A stretch of DNA of 25,162 bases from Methanocorpusculum sp. MCE (GTDB taxonomy: Archaea > Halobacteriota > Methanomicrobia > Methanomicrobiales > Methanocorpusculaceae): NCBI GenBank assembly GCA_003315675.1, contig NIZU01000086.1:1-25162 (forward strand). Reading direction: 5' to 3'. Made by a program: the position numbers and the translations under genes. The notes under the pieces are model-generated. The model did no database searches. It had not been told where the DNA came from and saw only the letters and a program-made list of their open reading frames with translations. Of the stretch, positions 23,103 through 25,162 are shown piece by piece; the first letter of the stretch is position 1, and each line of letters starts with the position of its first letter.

Positions 23103-24068
23103 TCAGTAGATTTTCTTCGCCAGTTCGCTCACGAGCCCAAATAACTCCGGCGCCACCCAAGCTGGAGTGCAGTACTTTTCATAAATGCACAGCCGCTCTT
23201 TTACCTCGTATCCGCGGGCAATGTCTTTCAATGCATCCAGAGCCGGCCAGGGATGTTCCGGATTGATGTAATCGATCGTCACCGGCGACACCCCGCCGAG
23301 ATCCGTCACGCCGAGATCGAGAAGGAGAGAGGCGTCGGCCAGATTCGGCGGGATCTGGATGGAAACGTCCGAGGGCAGGATCTCTTTTGCAAGCGTGAGG
23401 GTATCCCCGATCACCTCGGTCGATGCTCCCGGAAACGAAGCCATATCAGTACCTTCCTTCGGACAGAAGTTCTGGACGATCACTTCCTGGATGTGCCCGA
23501 ATATTTTATGCAGATCGCGGATGACTTCGAGCGACTCGATACGGTCATCCCGGGTTTCGCCGATCCCAAGCAGAAGTCCGGTCGTGAACGGGATCTTGAG
23601 TTTGCCGGCATTCTCCATCATTTCTATCCTGACTGCCGGATCTTTGCCCGGACTGTGAGCATGCGCAGGGATATCGGCGGTCGTTTCAAGCATGAGACCC
23701 ATGCTCGCGTTCACGGGCCGGAGATCTTCCAGCTCTTCATAGGTAAGGATGCCGGCATTCGTGTGCGGCAAAATCCCAAGCGATATGGCATACCGGCTCA
23801 TGTCCTTACAATAGGAAATAATATCCGGGTATCCCATCCGGTTTATGTATGCCGCAAACCCGGCTTCGCGTTCTGGGCGTTCGCCAAACGTGAAGAGTGC
23901 TTCAGTACAGGAAAACGCCGCCCCGCGTTCGAGCGTGGCGATGACCTCCTCTTTTGGCATGACGCAGCCTTCGGCCACCGGGGATTTGAACGAGCAGTAT
24001 CCGCAGGTATTTGCACAGACATTGGTCAGCGGAAGAAACACGTTGCGGGAAAACGTAATGACCGGCAT
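23103..24068 (-). CDS. cofG: FO synthase subunit CofG
   Basis: CofG is a radical S-adenosylmethionine enzyme that, with CofH, makes the 7,8-didemethyl-8-hydroxy-5-deazariboflavin core of coenzyme F420, the main hydride carrier of this type of methanogen. The 321-residue protein starts MPVITFSRNVFLPLTNVC, and the iron-sulfur ligands are C18, C22 and C25 in NVCANTCGYCSF. Further signatures are NAGILTYEELEDLRPVNASMG and VIVQNFCPKEGT, and the end of the barrel at LGGVSPVTIDYINPEHPWP. ATG 24068 is chosen by homology; the frame stays open for 74 codons upstream but those overlap a small membrane protein gene. CofH is not in this window. Confidence 0.95.
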   Translation of the reverse strand: MPVITFSRNVFLPLTNVCANTCGYCSFKSPVAEGCVMPKEEVIATLERGAAFSCTEALFTFGERPEREAGFAAYINRMGYPDIISYCKDMSRYAISLGILPHTNAGILTYEELEDLRPVNASMGLMLETTADIPAHAHSPGKDPAVRIEMMENAGKLKIPFTTGLLLGIGETRDDRIESLEVIRDLHKIFGHIQEVIVQNFCPKEGTDMASFPGASTEVIGDTLTLAKEILPSDVSIQIPPNLADASLLLDLGVTDLGGVSPVTIDYINPEHPWPALDALKDIARGYEVKERLCIYEKYCTPAWVAPELFGLVSELAKKIY

Positions 24069-24070
24069 AA

Positions 24071-24241
24071 TCACGCACCCTCTTTGAAAACACAGCGTCC
24101 GATTACAAGACACAAAAGCGAAAGGATCAGACATATTCCGGCGACCAGATAGAGAACATACGCATTTCCAACCAGCAGTCCCGCGAACGCAGAAATGACG
24201 GCGGCAACTAATAACCCCATCCCCCAATACTCGAAAAGCAT
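24071..24241 (-). CDS. Small two-helix membrane protein upstream of cofG
   Basis: From ATG 24241 the product has 56 residues: a short start MLFEYWGMG, a hydrophobic helix LLVAAVISAFAGLLVG, a one-residue-scale turn NAY, a second helix VLYLVAGICLILSLLCLVIG, and a positively charged end RCVFKEGA. It ends two bases before the cofG start, so the two are likely co-translated. A GTG at 24256 would add five residues and would suit a leaderless transcript. I do not recognise the family. The clear two-helix hydropathy and the tight spacing argue that it is real; the competing upstream part of the cofG frame has no such pattern. Confidence 0.6.
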   Translation of the reverse strand: MLFEYWGMGLLVAAVISAFAGLLVGNAYVLYLVAGICLILSLLCLVIGRCVFKEGA

Positions 24242-24291
24242 TCTGTAGGATACCACAATACCTGTATCGTTCGCGGTGTAGATACATCAAC

Positions 24292-24298
24292 TTTTATC
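24292..24298 (+). promoter_or_regulatory. Candidate TATA box of cls
   Basis: TTTTATC begins 26 bases before the cls ATG, implying a leaderless message. It shares the region with the start of the small membrane gene on the other strand. Confidence 0.4.
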
Positions 24299-24317
24299 AT
24301 CCTTTGAAAGCATACTC

Positions 24318-24971
24318 ATGTATCCTATGATTGATCTGCTGTCCGTCATCTTCGGCGAGCTTATGTGGTTTTTCCAGGTGATAGTTGTGCTGATGGATAT
24401 TGCAGCATGTATTGTCGTCATTTTCCTGGAAAGACGCAGCCCCCAGGCGGCACTGACCTGGGTTATGGTAATGGTATTCCTGCCGTTTTTCGGGTTGGTA
24501 ATGTATCTGTTCTTCGGCAGGCACCTGTATGGTTCCCATATCTCCAGTAAAAAGACCAAGGCCGATCTGATGCTCGCAATCCAGGCTGAGGAACAGTTCC
24601 ACAAAATCACGGAGAATGCACTGGAACTTGCCCCGAACATTTCACGGTTCGACAGCACGATCGCCCTCCATCTCAGTCTCGACAACGCGGTTTTAACCCG
24701 AAATAACGAGATCACGCTCTACACCGACGGGGAGATGAAGTTCGAAGCCTTCAAAGAGGCGATTCGTGGGGCAAAACATCACATCCATCTGGAGTATTTC
24801 ATCATCCGGGACGATGAACTGGGCAATCAGATCATCGAACTTCTTGCAGAGAAAGCGGCACAAGGCATCGAAGTCAGAGCGATCTTCGATGCGGCCGGAA
24901 CGTCAGCGTGGAAAATGCTGGAAAACCCGCGTCGCGGGTTTTCTCCCGAGAAAATATCAATATTTTTCTAA
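24318..24971 (+). pseudogene. cls: Cardiolipin synthase (phospholipase D family), truncated before the first HKD motif
   Basis: Residues 1-198 match cardiolipin synthases that join lipid head groups with phospholipase D chemistry: two N-terminal membrane helices, the diagnostic ERRSPQAALTWVMVMVFLPFFG linker, then the start of the first catalytic domain (HIHLEYFIIRDDELGNQI, EKAAQGIEVRAIFDAAGTSAW). The family then needs two HKD motifs, the first expected about 20 residues later. Here the frame enters a palindromic element at 24912 and stops at 24971 after foreign residues. No later frame in the window resembles the missing part. ATG 24318 stands 26 bases behind a TATA-like TTTTATC (24292-24298). 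As seen, the product could not be catalytic. Confidence 0.8.
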
Positions 24972-25028
24972 TTACGAGGATTTGGGATTCTTTGAAGAAA
25001 ACCCGCGACGCGGGTTTTCCAGCATTTT
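24912..25028. repeat. REPIN-like pair of inverted palindromes
   Basis: Two perfect 33-base arms (24912-24944 and 24996-25028) are inverted copies separated by a 51-base AT-rich spacer. Each arm contains its own palindrome around a CCCGCG-T/A-CGCGGG centre (24921-24943 and 24997-25019), so each arm can fold alone or the two can pair with each other. The spacer holds a small AAAATAT/ATATTTT hairpin (24951-24966). The element begins exactly where the cls protein loses its family match. It codes for no protein. Confidence 0.75.
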
Positions 25029-25162
25029 TCGTTTCGCCGTCCCGGCCACGCGGAGCCGATTACAGTACTTCACTATTTTTCCTTTTCATCCCGAAAAACT
25101 CCCTCTGACAAGATCACTAGTCACCAAAATTCCTCCTCCCTCCAACGAAACCCCACGCAAAA
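25029..25162. other. Non-coding tail of the window
   Basis: No gene is seen in these 134 bases. A GC-rich patch (25031-25056) gives way to pyrimidine-rich, purine-poor sequence. No remaining part of cardiolipin synthase can be read in any plus-strand frame, which suggests that the 3' half of cls has been lost or displaced to beyond the window. Confidence 0.5.

Noticed and set aside
23253..24152. A 299-codon plus-strand frame opposite cofG
   Set aside because: The opposite strand encodes an intact radical SAM enzyme; this frame is rich in R, H and F and has no family resemblance.
24908..25108. A plus-strand frame running through the palindromic element
   Set aside because: It consists mainly of the translated palindromes and flanking non-coding sequence and has no family resemblance.

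Overview
The window looks like a chromosomal segment of a methanogenic archaeon, most likely a member of Methanomicrobiales close to Methanocorpusculum. The grounds are a methyl-coenzyme M reductase operon (mcrB-D-C-G), F420 biosynthesis (cofG), a hydrogenase maturation gene (hypF), archaeal-type ribosomal and RNA polymerase proteins, TATA-type promoters and GGTGA/GGAG ribosome binding sites. The genus is an inference from protein style and from memory; no rRNA gene is present to test it. No tRNA, CRISPR array or IS transposase was seen.

Layout. (1) 1-2588, minus strand: mcrB, mcrD, mcrC and the 5' end of mcrG, preceded by an unusually structured leader of about 195 nt (2589-2785) and a TATA box near 2804-2811. 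(2) 3076-7962, plus strand: a translation/RNA-modification run of trmY, pus10, rpl21e, rpo4 (rpoF), a DUF655 protein, rsmA/ksgA, a HemK2/Mtq2-like methyltransferase and a small unknown gene, ending at a strong terminator (8008-8040). trmY and pus10 encode the two enzymes that make N1-methylpseudouridine at tRNA position 54. (3) 8023-11530, minus strand: a winged-helix regulator and a large Ski2-like helicase with a zinc-binding N-terminus and a TPR-like C-terminus. (4) 11640-14428, plus strand: hypF and a conserved small membrane protein gene interrupted by an in-frame amber codon. (5) 14531-21341, minus strand: a chain of acyltransferase A, dtdA, ftsZ, secE and spt5 (nusG), closed by a terminator; then rpl11 with its own hairpin leader; then rpl1-rpl10-rpl12 with a leader structure that strongly resembles an L1 autoregulatory site. 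(6) 21376-24256, minus strand: two more paralogous DUF1624/HGSNAT-type membrane acyltransferases, then cofG with a tiny membrane protein gene just upstream. (7) 24318-25162, plus strand: a cardiolipin synthase gene cut off just before its first HKD motif by an element made of two inverted palindromes (24912-25028, REPIN-like), followed by 134 bases with no recognisable gene.

How the genes work together. Most of the window is core information processing (ribosomal stalk and L1/L11, Spt5, SecE, Rpo4, rRNA and tRNA modification, D-aminoacyl-tRNA clearance), set beside methanogenesis (Mcr), its electron-carrier chemistry (F420 and NiFe hydrogenase cyanide ligands), cell division (FtsZ) and envelope functions (three acyltransferases, cardiolipin synthase). 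The most notable observations are the structured mcr leader, the probable L1 operator, the amber-interrupted membrane protein gene, and the palindrome-pair insertion in cls.
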